Part shown: piece after piece, positions 54,829 through 62,954 of the stretch | Layout of the letters: each line of letters begins with the position of its first letter | Numbering within the stretch: the first letter of the stretch is position 1 | Assembly (NCBI RefSeq): GCF_001189845.1 | Contig: NZ_LFLZ01000005.1 | Location: forward strand, 62,001 to 126,000 | Source: Bradyrhizobium tropiciagri | GTDB lineage: Bacteria; Pseudomonadota; Alphaproteobacteria; Rhizobiales; Xanthobacteraceae | Length of the DNA stretch: 64,000 bases | Reading direction: 5' to 3' | Translations under genes and position numbers: made by a program | Notes under the pieces: model-generated | Database searches by the model: none | Told to the model about the DNA's origin: nothing | Seen by the model: only the letters and a program-made list of their open reading frames with translations

Positions 54829-56055
54829 CTAGGCCTGGATTGTAACCCCGGAAGCCTGCTGCGGCTTGCGCTCGGTGACCAGCGCCAGCAACACGGTCAG
54901 CACCATGAACACCACCGAGGCGCCGAACACCCAATGCGGCATGTGCTGGTCCATGATCCAGCCGAACAGCAGCGGGCTGACGATGCCGCCGAAGTTGAAG
55001 CCGGTGGAGACGATGCCGAAGGCGCGGCCAGCGGCGCCGGGAGGTGCCGCGTTGCGCACCATCATGTCGCGCGACGGCGCGATCACGCCGCCGAGGAATC
55101 CGGCGAGCCCCATCGCGAGCGTGAGCGCCACCGGCGGCAGGTTCATCAGCGCGATCAGGAGCACCAGCACGGCATTGACCGCGAAGCAGGCCGCGGCGAG
55201 CTGGCTGTGGCGATGGGTCCAGTCGGCGAGATAGCCGCCGGCGAGCACGCCCGCGGCGCTAGCGCCGAGGAACGCGGTCAGCGCGATGTTGGCGGTCGAG
55301 AACGATGCGCCGTAGCCGCCCATCAGCGCGACCACGCCGAAATTGTTGATGCCCGAGGTCGACAGGCTGAGCAGCGTGAAGAACGCGGTCAGCACCACGA
55401 GCGCCGGCGTGATCACGCTGGCCTTCGGCGCCGCATCGTCCTTCGGCTTGTTCTTGCTGGCGCCGGCATCGGGAATGCCGAGCACGATCAGGAACAGCGC
55501 CACCAGCGGACCCACCGCGCCGGCCACGATCAGCGTGCCGGGGCCGCCGATCGAGGCGACGAGAGCAGCCATGATCGCAGGCGCCACCGCGCCGCCGAGA
55601 AAGCCGGCAAAGGTGTGGATCGAGAAGGCGCGGCCCATCCGCGCCTCGTCCATATGGGCCGAGAGGATGGCGTAATCGGCCGGATGATAGACGCTGTTGG
55701 CGAGGCCGAGCAGCACGGCGCAGACGATCAGCGAGGTGTAGCTCAGATGCAGGCCGAGCCCGATCAGCGCGCAGCCGCCGACGGTCAGCCCGACCAACAG
55801 GATCTTGCGCGCACCGATATGGTCGGCGAGGTAGCCGATCGGCGCCTGGGTCAGGCCCGAGACCACCGCAAACACCGTCAGCGCGAAACCAAGTTCGACA
55901 TAGCCGACGCCGAGCTGCTGCTTCAGAAACGGGAACAGCATCGGCAGCACGAAGATATGGAAGTGGCTGACCCAATGGGCGACCGAAATCCCGGTCAGCG
56001 TGCGCAGCGCGCTGTCGGCTTTCGCTTGCTGCGGTGCGGCCAGAATATCGACCAT
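54829..56055 (-). CDS. MFS transporter (fosmidomycin-resistance/drug-export-like)
   Basis: A 408-residue facilitator with 12 predicted helices, starting MVDILAAPQQAKADSALRTL then ISVAHWVSHFHIFVLPMLFP; the His in SHFHIF is typical of the Fsr-like branch. LTQAPIGYLADHIGARKILL is the loop 2-3 motif (GxxxDxxGxRK-like). ATG 56055 is used; the frame is open 59 codons upstream but that part runs through a family D repeat. It probably exports a small drug or metabolite. No regulator is adjacent. Confidence 0.9.
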   Translation of the reverse strand: MVDILAAPQQAKADSALRTLTGISVAHWVSHFHIFVLPMLFPFLKQQLGVGYVELGFALTVFAVVSGLTQAPIGYLADHIGARKILLVGLTVGGCALIGLGLHLSYTSLIVCAVLLGLANSVYHPADYAILSAHMDEARMGRAFSIHTFAGFLGGAVAPAIMAALVASIGGPGTLIVAGAVGPLVALFLIVLGIPDAGASKNKPKDDAAPKASVITPALVVLTAFFTLLSLSTSGINNFGVVALMGGYGASFSTANIALTAFLGASAAGVLAGGYLADWTHRHSQLAAACFAVNAVLVLLIALMNLPPVALTLAMGLAGFLGGVIAPSRDMMVRNAAPPGAAGRAFGIVSTGFNFGGIVSPLLFGWIMDQHMPHWVFGASVVFMVLTVLLALVTERKPQQASGVTIQA

Positions 56056-56075
56056 TGCTGATACAACCCTATTCC

Positions 56076-56125
56076 ATAGCGTTTTCGAGCGAAGTGGGTG
56101 GTTCGCGTGAAGGAAACGCGTCAAA
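56076..56125. repeat. Short dispersed repeat, family D
   Basis: ATAGCGTTTTCGAGCGAAGT, then GGTTCGCGTGAAGGAAACGC ending GTCAAA. It matches, in inverted orientation, the copy at 16448-16498. Here it lies just upstream of the MFS gene, in the 5' region, in a position where it might be transcribed with it. Confidence 0.8.
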
Positions 56126-56281
56126 TGAAAGCAACACCCGGCAGGGCCGCCCGAAAATAGAGGCTGGCCGCTAATTGTCCATGAACGCAGGCGCATGGCT
56201 GCCCCCGGCGCGGGCGTGCCGGATCGACACATGCGGCATTAAAGGCGGCGACAAAGTGCGGCGGTGCGGTGATGATCGGCC

Positions 56282-57571
56282 ATGATCGACGCCAAGAAGC
56301 CGCTCCGCGTGCTGGTGTCGGAGGGCTCCAGCACCTCCGGCCGCGAGACGATCACGATCCTGGGACTGGCCGGCCATCACGTCGAGGTCTGCGACCCCTC
56401 GCGCTGGTGCCTGGCGCGCTATTCCCGCTTCGTCCGCAAATACCACCATTGTCCGCCGCTGCGGACCGATCCGGCCGGCTACCTGCGTTTCGTGGAGCGG
56501 CTGCTGGCGTCGCGGCGTTTCGATGTGCTGCTGCCGACCCATGAGCAGGGCTTTCTGTTCGCCCGTGCCGCGGCGCGGCTGGCATCGCATGCCGGCGTCG
56601 CGCTGCCGGATTTCGCCGTCTATCGCGCCGTGCACAGCAAGGCCGGCTTCAGCCGGCTGCTCGATCAGCTCGGCCTGCCGCAGCCGCCGACCCGGATCGT
56701 GCGCTCGGCCGACGAGCTGCGCGACGGCCTTCGGTTTCCATCCGTGGTCAAGACCTCGGTCGGCACCGCGAGCCGCGGCGTCTGGTTCGTGCGCGATGCC
56801 GGCGATCTCAACAGGGCGCTCTACGACCTCGAATCTTCAGGCGATCTTGCCGGCGAGGTGCTGGTGCAGGACCTCATCACCGGCACGGTCGAGAAGGCGC
56901 AGTCGGTGTTCTGCCGCGGCACGCTCATCGGCTTCCACGCCTACCGGCAGATTGCGGCCGGCGTCGGCGGCGGCGAGGCGATCAAGGAGAGCGTGAGCCG
57001 GCCGGCGATCCGCGCCGCGCTCGAGAGGATCGGTGCGCATCTCGGCTGGCACGGCGCGCTCTCGGTCGACGTCATCATGCCGCTCGACAGTGCGACGCCG
57101 CTGTTGATCGACTGCAATCCGCGGCTGGTCGAGCCCATGAATGCGTACCAGTCGGGCACCGATCTGGTCGACCTCTTGCTGCGCGTCTCGCTCGGCGAGA
57201 CGCCGGCGCCGCTGGCCGAGAGCCGCGCCGGCGTGCGAACGCATCTCGCCATGCAGGCGCTGCTCGGCAACGCATCGCGCGACGGCACGCGGCGCGACCT
57301 GATCAGGGAATGCGGCCGCATCGCCGCGGGCGAAGGCCTCTATCGAGGAAGCACCGAGGAGTTGACGCCGGTGCGGCTCGATTGGCTCAGCGCCGTGCCG
57401 CTTGGGATGACGGCCGCGCTGCTGCTGGCCTCACCGCCGATCGCCGCATCGCTGGCCCGCGGCGGCTTCGGCGCACATCTGCTCGATCGCGGGAGTATCA
57501 GGACGATCGAGAGCGAGCAATTTTTGCTCGGTCTCTCAGCTAGTCGTCCTGGCGAAAGCCAGGACCCATAA
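56282..57571 (+). CDS. ATP-grasp family ligase-like protein
   Basis: A 429-residue protein of the ATP-grasp fold (carbamoyl-phosphate synthetase-like). The N-terminal Rossmann-like part RVLVSEGSSTSGRETITILG is followed by RYSRFVRKYHHCPPL, then the ATP-binding segment RFPSVVKTSVGTASRGVWFV and the acidic triad region LLIDCNPRLVEPMNAYQSGT (Asp/Asn/Arg near 278). It joins an acid and an amine or thiol, substrate unknown. ATG 56282 has only a weak ribosome site. The last codons (SRPGESQDP, stop TAA) are read from a family C palindromic repeat, so the natural C-terminus may have been altered by its insertion. Confidence 0.85.
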   Translation: MIDAKKPLRVLVSEGSSTSGRETITILGLAGHHVEVCDPSRWCLARYSRFVRKYHHCPPLRTDPAGYLRFVERLLASRRFDVLLPTHEQGFLFARAAARLASHAGVALPDFAVYRAVHSKAGFSRLLDQLGLPQPPTRIVRSADELRDGLRFPSVVKTSVGTASRGVWFVRDAGDLNRALYDLESSGDLAGEVLVQDLITGTVEKAQSVFCRGTLIGFHAYRQIAAGVGGGEAIKESVSRPAIRAALERIGAHLGWHGALSVDVIMPLDSATPLLIDCNPRLVEPMNAYQSGTDLVDLLLRVSLGETPAPLAESRAGVRTHLAMQALLGNASRDGTRRDLIRECGRIAAGEGLYRGSTEELTPVRLDWLSAVPLGMTAALLLASPPIAASLARGGFGAHLLDRGSIRTIESEQFLLGLSASRPGESQDP

Positions 57572-57662
57572 CCACCGCCGCAGGTTTTGCGGCACGCTGG
57601 GGCGGCACCTTACCCAATAGAGCGCTTCAGGGGTAATGGGTCCTGGCTTTCGCCAGGACGAC
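57543..57662. repeat. Palindromic intergenic repeat, family C (overlaps end of ATP-grasp gene)
   Basis: GTCGTCCTGGCGAAAGCCAG at the left and CTGGCTTTCGCCAGGACGAC at the right; the core holds ACCCATAACCACC and GGGTAATGGGT. Its first 29 bp encode the last codons and stop of the ATP-grasp protein. It lies between convergent genes. Confidence 0.9.
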
Positions 57663-57675
57663 ATCGTGGAAACCC

Positions 57676-57849
57676 CTACAACGGCTCGTCGTCATTGCCG
57701 TAGCGGTCGAGCTTCGGCGTGGCGATGTCGCCATCCTCGTAATAATCGTCGTCCTGTGACGCTGCGGGCGGCGAAGGCTTTTTTGCCTTGTCGTCGGTCT
57801 TGTCGTTGATCTTGGCTCCGCCCTTGCTCTGCTTCCCGGCCTTGGCCAT
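57676..57849 (-). CDS. Small hydrophilic acidic/basic protein, unknown function
   Basis: A 57-residue protein too short for most gene finders: MAKAGKQSKGGAKINDKTDD, then KAKKPSPPAASQDDDYYEDG, ending TPKLDRYGNDDEPL. ATG 57849 has AGGGGAAACGC upstream, a good ribosome site. It has a Lys/Gly-rich head and Asp/Glu/Tyr-rich tail with no hydrophobic core, so it is probably disordered. I do not recognise a family. It stands alone between the ATP-grasp gene and the metal-chelate importer. Confidence 0.6.
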   Translation of the reverse strand: MAKAGKQSKGGAKINDKTDDKAKKPSPPAASQDDDYYEDGDIATPKLDRYGNDDEPL

Positions 57850-58025
57850 GCGTTTCCCCTGCGAGGGTCAAATCAGCTGCCGCAACACTACTCCAGTTTG
57901 CGCGCGCATGTAATGTGAGAGGAGGCGCGGCGCGTCACACCCGCCGCGCCGGTAGCTCAGGCTATCGCGCCGGTCACGGTTTTTGTCGAGTGTCGCTTGT
58001 CTGCCACTGCGATCGCTGTAAGAGC

Positions 58026-59078
58026 ATGGATCCAATGAGCGTGCAGGATTTTGCCTTGGCGGCCGAGGTCGCGGCGCGGCGCCGGTGGAGCGCCACCGCG
58101 GCGCTGCTCGCGCTCGTGGTGCTGCTATGTGTGCTCTCGCTCGGCATCGGGCCGGTGCGGCTGTCGCCGCTTGCGGTGATCGAAGCGCTGTTCGGCGCCG
58201 GCAGCGACGTGGCGCAGGTGATCGTGCGCGAGATCCGCCTGCCGCGTACCATTCTGGCGTTCGCGATCGGCGGTATTCTCGGGCTATCGGGTGCGGCATT
58301 GCAGGGCCTGCTACGCAATCCGCTGGCCTCACCATCGCTGTTCGGCGCGCCGCAATCGGCGGCATTCGGCGCGGTGCTGGTGATCGCGCTGGGCCTCGCC
58401 GATGTGCGCTCCTACGCGCTGCCTGTGGTGGCGATCATCGCCGCGTTCGGCTCGGTGTTCGCGCTGCTCGCGATCGCCGGCCGCAATGCCGGGCTGCTGA
58501 TCCTGATCCTCGCGGGGCTCGCGATCTCGAGCTTTGCGGGAGCTGCGACGGCGCTGGTGATGAACCTCTCGAGCAATCCGTTTGTGGTGCTGGAGATCGC
58601 GTTCTGGCTGCTCGGCTCGCTGGAGGACCGCAGCTTCCAGCACGTCGCGCTGGCGCTGCCTTTCATCATCGCGGGCGCGGCGATCCTGCTCAGCCACGCC
58701 AGCGCCTTCCGCGCGCTGACGCTCGGCGAGGAGGCGGCACAAAGCCTCGGTGTCGATGTCGCCCGGCTGCGGCTCCTCGTGATCACCGGCGTTGCGCTCG
58801 GCGTCGGCGGCGCGGTCGCGGTGACGGGCACGATCGGCTTCATCGGCCTCGTCGCGCCGCATCTGATGCGCCCGCTGATCGGCCACGATCCGGCACGGCT
58901 GCTGGTGCCGAGCGCGCTCACCGGCGCGGCGCTGCTGCTTGCCGCCGATATCGCGGTGCGCATCATCCCTTCGACCTCGGACATCAAGGTCGGCGTGCTG
59001 ACGTCGATCATCGGCGTGCCGTTCTTCCTTTACCTCATCATGCGCGAACGCCGCGCGCTCGGCGGAGGCGTGGCATGA
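58026..59078 (+). CDS. Iron-siderophore/heme/B12-type ABC permease (FecCD family)
   Basis: A 350-residue inner-membrane permease of the FecCD/BtuC type, about ten helices. VREIRLPRTILAFAIGGILG is the family N-terminal motif and GLSGAALQGLLRNPLASPSL follows; LGEEAAQSLGVDVARLRLLV is the ATPase-contact loop, and GTIGFIGLVAPHLMRPLIGH the signature. Start at ATG 58026 (MDPMSVQDFALAAEVAARRR); ATG 58035 is a close alternative. It overlaps the ATPase gene by four bases. No riboswitch or Fur box was recognised upstream, so the ligand (iron chelate, heme or cobalamin) is not settled. Confidence 0.93.
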   Translation: MDPMSVQDFALAAEVAARRRWSATAALLALVVLLCVLSLGIGPVRLSPLAVIEALFGAGSDVAQVIVREIRLPRTILAFAIGGILGLSGAALQGLLRNPLASPSLFGAPQSAAFGAVLVIALGLADVRSYALPVVAIIAAFGSVFALLAIAGRNAGLLILILAGLAISSFAGAATALVMNLSSNPFVVLEIAFWLLGSLEDRSFQHVALALPFIIAGAAILLSHASAFRALTLGEEAAQSLGVDVARLRLLVITGVALGVGGAVAVTGTIGFIGLVAPHLMRPLIGHDPARLLVPSALTGAALLLAADIAVRIIPSTSDIKVGVLTSIIGVPFFLYLIMRERRALGGGVA

Positions 59079-59848
59079 CGCTGCTTACCGCCACCGCGCT
59101 CAACGCTTCGCTCGGCAGCCGCAAGGTGCTGCACGACGTCTCGCTGTCGCTGGCAGCCGGTCACCTGGTCGCGCTGGTCGGGCCGAACGGCGCCGGCAAG
59201 ACCACGCTGCTGCGTGCGCTGGCCGGGCTGATCGCATCCGATGGCGACATCAGGATCGGCGGCGATGCGCTGGCGTCGCTGCCGCTGCGCGAGCGCGCCA
59301 AGCGCTTCGCCTATCTTCCGCAGGGCCACATGGTGCACTGGCCGTTGCCGGCGCGCGACATCGTCGCGCTCGGCCGCTATCCGCATGGCGCGACCGATCC
59401 GGCGCGGCTGTCACCGAAGGATGTCGAGGCGGTGCTGCGGGCGATGCAGGCCGTCGACGTTGAAGCGTTCAGCGATCGCCGCGTCACCGAGCTCTCCGGC
59501 GGCGAGCGCAGCCGCGTTGCGCTGGCCCGGGTGCTCGCAGTGGAGGCGCCGGTGATCCTCGCCGACGAGCCGACCGCCTCGCTCGATCCGCGCCACCAGA
59601 TCGATGTGATGCAGAAGCTGCGCAACGTCGCCGACACCGGCGTGCTGGTCGTCGTGGTGACCCATGATCTCGGGCTCGCGGCGCGATTTGCCGATCACGT
59701 GCTGGTGTTGTCGGAGGGGCGGCTGGCGGCGCAGGGCGCGCCTGATGCGGCGCTGTCGGAAGCCGTCCTCGCCAGCGTGTTCCGGGTTCGCGCCTATCGC
59801 GCCGAGTTCCAGCGCGAAGCGGTTATCGTGCCGTGGGCGGACGTTTGA
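59075..59848 (+). CDS. Iron-chelate/B12-type ABC ATPase (FecE/BtuD family)
   Basis: A 257-residue ATPase coupled to the FecCD permease (ATGA overlap). Walker A GPNGAGKTT, signature LSGGERSRVALARVLA, Walker B VILADEPTASLD and switch VVVTHDLGLAARF are all present; FAYLPQGHMVHWPLPARDIV is the characteristic FecE-type Q-loop and following segment. It is followed, after a family E repeat, by the binding-protein gene, so the three are one uptake system. Confidence 0.94.
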   Translation: MTLLTATALNASLGSRKVLHDVSLSLAAGHLVALVGPNGAGKTTLLRALAGLIASDGDIRIGGDALASLPLRERAKRFAYLPQGHMVHWPLPARDIVALGRYPHGATDPARLSPKDVEAVLRAMQAVDVEAFSDRRVTELSGGERSRVALARVLAVEAPVILADEPTASLDPRHQIDVMQKLRNVADTGVLVVVVTHDLGLAARFADHVLVLSEGRLAAQGAPDAALSEAVLASVFRVRAYRAEFQREAVIVPWADV

Positions 59849-59876
59849 TGATGTGGCGTTGCCACGAACTCGCTGC

Positions 59877-59998
59877 ACCTCTCCCGCTTGCGGGGGAGGT
59901 CGCATCGCATCAAAGATGCGATGCGGGTGGGGCTCTCTCCACAATGCGATTCGCGGAGAGAACCCCCACCGCAGCCCTCCCCCGCAAGCGGGAGAGGG
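59877..59998. repeat. Palindromic intergenic repeat, family E-like
   Basis: CCTCTCCCGCTTGCGGGGGA at the left, CCCTCCCCCGCAAGCGGGAG at the right, with GGTGGGGCTCTC and GAGAGAACCCCCACC inside. It lies between the ATPase and binding-protein genes of one importer and covers the natural ribosome-site area of the latter. Confidence 0.88.
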
Positions 59999-60047
59999 GG
60001 CGCAGTTCCAGCGCCGCGGGCATCGAGCTTCGTTTCGCCGCGCTTTG

Positions 60048-60863
60048 GTGTTCTCGCTTCTGACTTGGGCGATGTCTGCCAGCATCGCCTCCGCCGCCGG
60101 ACCGCGCATCGTCTCGATGAATGTCTGCAGCGACCAGCTCGTGCTGTCGCTGGCCGACCCGGACCAGATCCTCGGCCTCAGCCGCTTTTCGCGCGATGGC
60201 TGGCAATCCTGGGCCGCCGAAAAGGCGCGAAACTTTCCGCTTCTGTCCGGCGGTGCTGAAGACGTGCTACTGCTCAAGCCCGACATCGTCGTCGTCAGCC
60301 TGTTCGACAAGCGCGCGACGCGCGATCTCTTGAGGGCCCACGGGCTGCACCTCGTCGAGTTCACCGTGCCGCGCACGCTGGACGAGGTGAGCGAGCAGAT
60401 TCGCGCGATGGGCGATGTGGTGCAGCATCCGGATCGCGCGCGGGCCGAGATCGCACGCCTCGATGCGGCGATCGCCCGTGCGCGGGCGGTGGCGAGCGCG
60501 CATCACTATCGCGTGCTGCCGGTGGAGCGCCGCGGCTTTGTTTCCGGTGACAGCAGCCTCATCAGCTCGCTGATGGCGGCAACCGGCCTGACCAATGCGG
60601 CCGGCGAGCTCGGCCTCGGCGCGGGCGGGTTTGCGTCGCTGGAGGCGATCGTGAAGCTGCGGCCGGATTTCATCCTGGTGTCGGAGGCCGGCGATCGCGC
60701 CGAGGATGAAGGCCGCGCCTTCCTGCTGCATCCGGCGCTGGAGCGCTTCTATCCGGAAGGCAAGCGCATCGTGCTACCGGAGCGGCTGACGGTGTGCGGC
60801 GGCGTGATGCTGGCGGATGCGCTGGATCGGTTGTCGGAGGAGCTCAAGCGGGTGACGCGGTAG
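60048..60863 (+). CDS. BtuF/FepB-type substrate-binding protein of the metal-chelate importer
   Basis: A protein of at least 271 residues with the fold of BtuF/FhuD-type binding proteins: RIVSMNVCSDQLVLSLADPD, then LGLSRFSRDGWQSWAAEK, SGGAEDVLLLKPDIVVVSLF, and LRPDFILVSEAGD in the second lobe. The signal peptide looks like ALVFSLLTWAMSASIASA. The start is uncertain: GTG 60048 is used, TTG 60045 is also possible, and the frame extends back through a palindromic repeat. It completes the permease-ATPase operon (58026-59848). Ligand unknown (heme, siderophore or B12). Confidence 0.85.
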   Translation: MFSLLTWAMSASIASAAGPRIVSMNVCSDQLVLSLADPDQILGLSRFSRDGWQSWAAEKARNFPLLSGGAEDVLLLKPDIVVVSLFDKRATRDLLRAHGLHLVEFTVPRTLDEVSEQIRAMGDVVQHPDRARAEIARLDAAIARARAVASAHHYRVLPVERRGFVSGDSSLISSLMAATGLTNAAGELGLGAGGFASLEAIVKLRPDFILVSEAGDRAEDEGRAFLLHPALERFYPEGKRIVLPERLTVCGGVMLADALDRLSEELKRVTR

Positions 60864-60888
60864 ATCGTTAAATCCGCGGTCCAAGTCC

Positions 60889-61032
60889 CGTCATCCTGAG
60901 GAGCGCGCAGCGCGTCTCGAAGGATGCACGGCCCGTATGTTTCCAGGAGTTCGCGGATGGAGCCGGGCCGTCGCCCTTCGAGGCTCGCCCAGCGGCGCAA
61001 TTGCGCCGCAAGGCTCGCACCTCAGGGTGACG
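60889..61032. repeat. Palindromic intergenic repeat, family B
   Basis: CGTCATCCTGAGGAGCGCGC at the left and GCACCTCAGGGTGACGG at the right, with GTCTCGAAGGATG and CGCCCTTCGAGG inside. Longer and more decayed than the copy at 18394. It separates the importer end from the convergent persulfide dioxygenase-rhodanese gene. Confidence 0.85.
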
Positions 61033-61066
61033 GTCTCATATTTTCGCGTGTCTAACGGCCGGGCGC

Positions 61067-62107
61067 CTATCCCATCACCACGGGCCCGCCGGCCTTCTTC
61101 CAGGCGTCGATGCCGCCTTCGATATGCGCTGTGTTCGCCAGCCCCGCCTTCTTCGCGGCGGCCACCGCCATCGCGGAACGCTCGCCGAAGGCGCAGAAGA
61201 ACACGACGCGGCGGCCGGTCGCGGCGGCGACCTCGCGCAGCATGCCGCCGGGCTGCAAGGTGGCGCAAATCTGGGGATAGGGCGCGTGCATGGCGCCGGC
61301 GAGCGTGCCGTGCTTGGCGCGTTCAGCGCTCTCGCGCAAATCGACCAGCAGGATATCGGGCCGGCCGAGGCTTGCGATGGCGTCGCGCGCATTGAGCGCG
61401 AGGCCTTCCTTGGCGAGCTCGTCCTGGTGCAGGCCGACGTGCATGTTGGCGGGCACCACGACATCCATCAGCTTCGGGTTCGGCAGGTTGAGGTTGTTCA
61501 TCAGCTCGACATAGTCGTCGATCGATTTCACCTGCAGCCGCGGATTGTGGCGCTTCTCCTCGCCGATGGTGGAGACGGTGTCGCCCTTGTAGTCATGCGC
61601 GGGGAACACCATCGTTTCCTCGGGCAGCTTGAGCAGGCGGTTGAAGATCGAATCGTACTGCGCCCGCGCGCTGCCGTTCTGGAAATCGGTGCGGCCGGTG
61701 CCGCGGATCAACAGCGTGTCGCCGGTGAAGACGCGGTCGCCCATCAGGTAGCTATACGAATCGTCGGTGTGGCCGGGCGTGTACATCGCCTCCAGGCAGA
61801 GGCCCTCGATCGTCACTCTGTCGCCGTCGGAGACGCGCATCGACACCACGTCGGCCTTGCTCTGCTCGCCCATGATGGTGATGCATTGGGTGCGGTCGCG
61901 CAGCTCGCCGAGGCCGGTGACGTGGTCGGCATGCAGGTGGGTATCGACGGCTTTCACAAGCCGGAGGTCGAGCTCCTGCAGCAGCTTGCAGTAGCGGTCG
62001 GCCTTCTCCAGCACGGGGTCGAGGATCAACGCCTCGCCGCCGGCGCGGCTCGCGAGCAGATAGCTGTAGGTGCCGGACACGCTGTCGAAGAGCTGGCGAA
62101 AGATCAT
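61067..62107 (-). CDS. blh: Persulfide dioxygenase-rhodanese fusion (Blh/ETHE1-type)
   Basis: A 346-residue fusion. The N-terminal metallo-beta-lactamase part has THLHADHVTG (H57, H59, D61, H62), TPGHTDDS (H113) and FTGDTLLIRGTGRTDFQNGS (D130), as in ETHE1 persulfide dioxygenase, which oxidises GSSH to sulfite. The C-terminal rhodanese (about 250-346) has its active Cys in FFCAFGERSAMA (C305), with DILLVDLRESAERAKHGTLA before it. This architecture is known as Blh from the BigR operon. It sits next to two DsrE genes and soxB, so it should detoxify or process persulfide in sulfur oxidation. The start is ATG 62107. The symbol is assigned by domain order. Confidence 0.88.
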   Translation of the reverse strand: MIFRQLFDSVSGTYSYLLASRAGGEALILDPVLEKADRYCKLLQELDLRLVKAVDTHLHADHVTGLGELRDRTQCITIMGEQSKADVVSMRVSDGDRVTIEGLCLEAMYTPGHTDDSYSYLMGDRVFTGDTLLIRGTGRTDFQNGSARAQYDSIFNRLLKLPEETMVFPAHDYKGDTVSTIGEEKRHNPRLQVKSIDDYVELMNNLNLPNPKLMDVVVPANMHVGLHQDELAKEGLALNARDAIASLGRPDILLVDLRESAERAKHGTLAGAMHAPYPQICATLQPGGMLREVAAATGRRVVFFCAFGERSAMAVAAAKKAGLANTAHIEGGIDAWKKAGGPVVMG

Positions 62108-62226
62108 GACGGCTTACCTGTTCTCCGGGTCGAGTCGTAGGGAGGATATTATTCCATAGATAGGGTGCATTCAAAGCAAATCCATCCCCGTACCCCCCTG
62201 TCCCCGTCACCCCAAACCCTGTCCCC

Positions 62227-62366
62227 CGTCACCCTGAGGAGGCTGCGTAGCAGCGCGTCTCGAAGGGTCGACGGCCCGGCTCTTTCCGCGAGGCTATCAG
62301 CGTGCGGAGGCAGTGGGGCCGTGCATCCTTCGAGACGCCCGCTGCGCGGGCTCCTCAGGATGACGG
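62227..62366. repeat. Palindromic intergenic repeat, family B
   Basis: CGTCACCCTGAGGAGGCTGC at the left and GGGCTCCTCAGGATGACGG at the right, with GTCTCGAAGGGTCGACGG and CATCCTTCGAGACGCCCG inside. It lies between the DsrE gene stop and the persulfide dioxygenase promoter. Confidence 0.88.
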
Positions 62367-62383
62367 GTTATGGTCTTGGGCGC

Positions 62384-62827
62384 CTACGGCCTCACGTAAC
62401 TCCAGCCCTGTTCCTGCAGCTCCATCAGATGCACCACACCCGACGGTACGATGGTGGCGTCGGGGACGGCTGATATGGCGTGGCCTTCGGCCTTCTCCAT
62501 GCCCTGCCTGGTGTTGCCGCAGGCGGAGAACTGGATCTTGCCGGGGAAGACGAAATCCTTGAGCCGCCTGATGCGGTCCTGCACCGGCGAGGTATCGCTG
62601 CGCAGCATATGCAGGCCGGGGCCGTAGGCGACGATATCGATCTCCACGTCCTCGTTCTTTGCACGATAGTATTCGATCACGTTGGTCGCGTTGTTGAGCG
62701 CGAGATTCATGACCTGCGGATCGTTCTGGTCGACCTGGATCGCGATGCGGTGCGGCTTGTCGGCGGCGAATGCGCTCGCTGCGAGGGCGAGCGAAAGCAG
62801 CGCGGCGGTGGCGAGACGGCGAAGCAT
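62384..62827 (-). CDS. Exported DsrE-family protein (first)
   Basis: A 147-residue protein with a signal peptide (MLRRLATAALLSLALAASAF, cleaved near AADKPH) and a DsrE/DsrF fold: RIAIQVDQNDPQVMNLALNN, YYRAKNEDVEIDIVAYGPGL, HMLRSD, and SACGNTRQGM with a Cys. It lies downstream of a related gene on the same strand, separated by a family A2 repeat, and near soxB. DsrE proteins transfer persulfide sulfur between carriers; an exported form would act in the periplasm, where Sox proteins work. The function is inferred from context. Confidence 0.85.
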   Translation of the reverse strand: MLRRLATAALLSLALAASAFAADKPHRIAIQVDQNDPQVMNLALNNATNVIEYYRAKNEDVEIDIVAYGPGLHMLRSDTSPVQDRIRRLKDFVFPGKIQFSACGNTRQGMEKAEGHAISAVPDATIVPSGVVHLMELQEQGWSYVRP

Positions 62828-62861
62828 GGGAAGCTCACTTGAAGAGGCTCCGCTGTCACCT

Positions 62862-62947
62862 CGTCATTGCGAGGAGCGAAGCGACGAAGCAATCCATTCT
62901 GTCCCTGCGGCAAAAGCATGGATTGCTTCGCTTCGCTCGCAATGACG
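62862..62947. repeat. Palindromic intergenic repeat, family A2
   Basis: Third copy of the GTCATTGCGAGGAGCGAAGC element, closely matching 4696-4779 (shared CGTCATTGCGAGGAGCGAAG and CTTCGCTCGCAATGACG ends). It lies between the two DsrE genes within a minus-strand series. Confidence 0.9.
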
Positions 62948-62954
62948 CGGAGGG

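Noticed and set aside
57945..57975. CCGGTAGCTCAGGCTA as the start of a tRNA.
   Set aside because: The following bases do not form D, anticodon or T arms and there is no TTCGA loop at the right distance.
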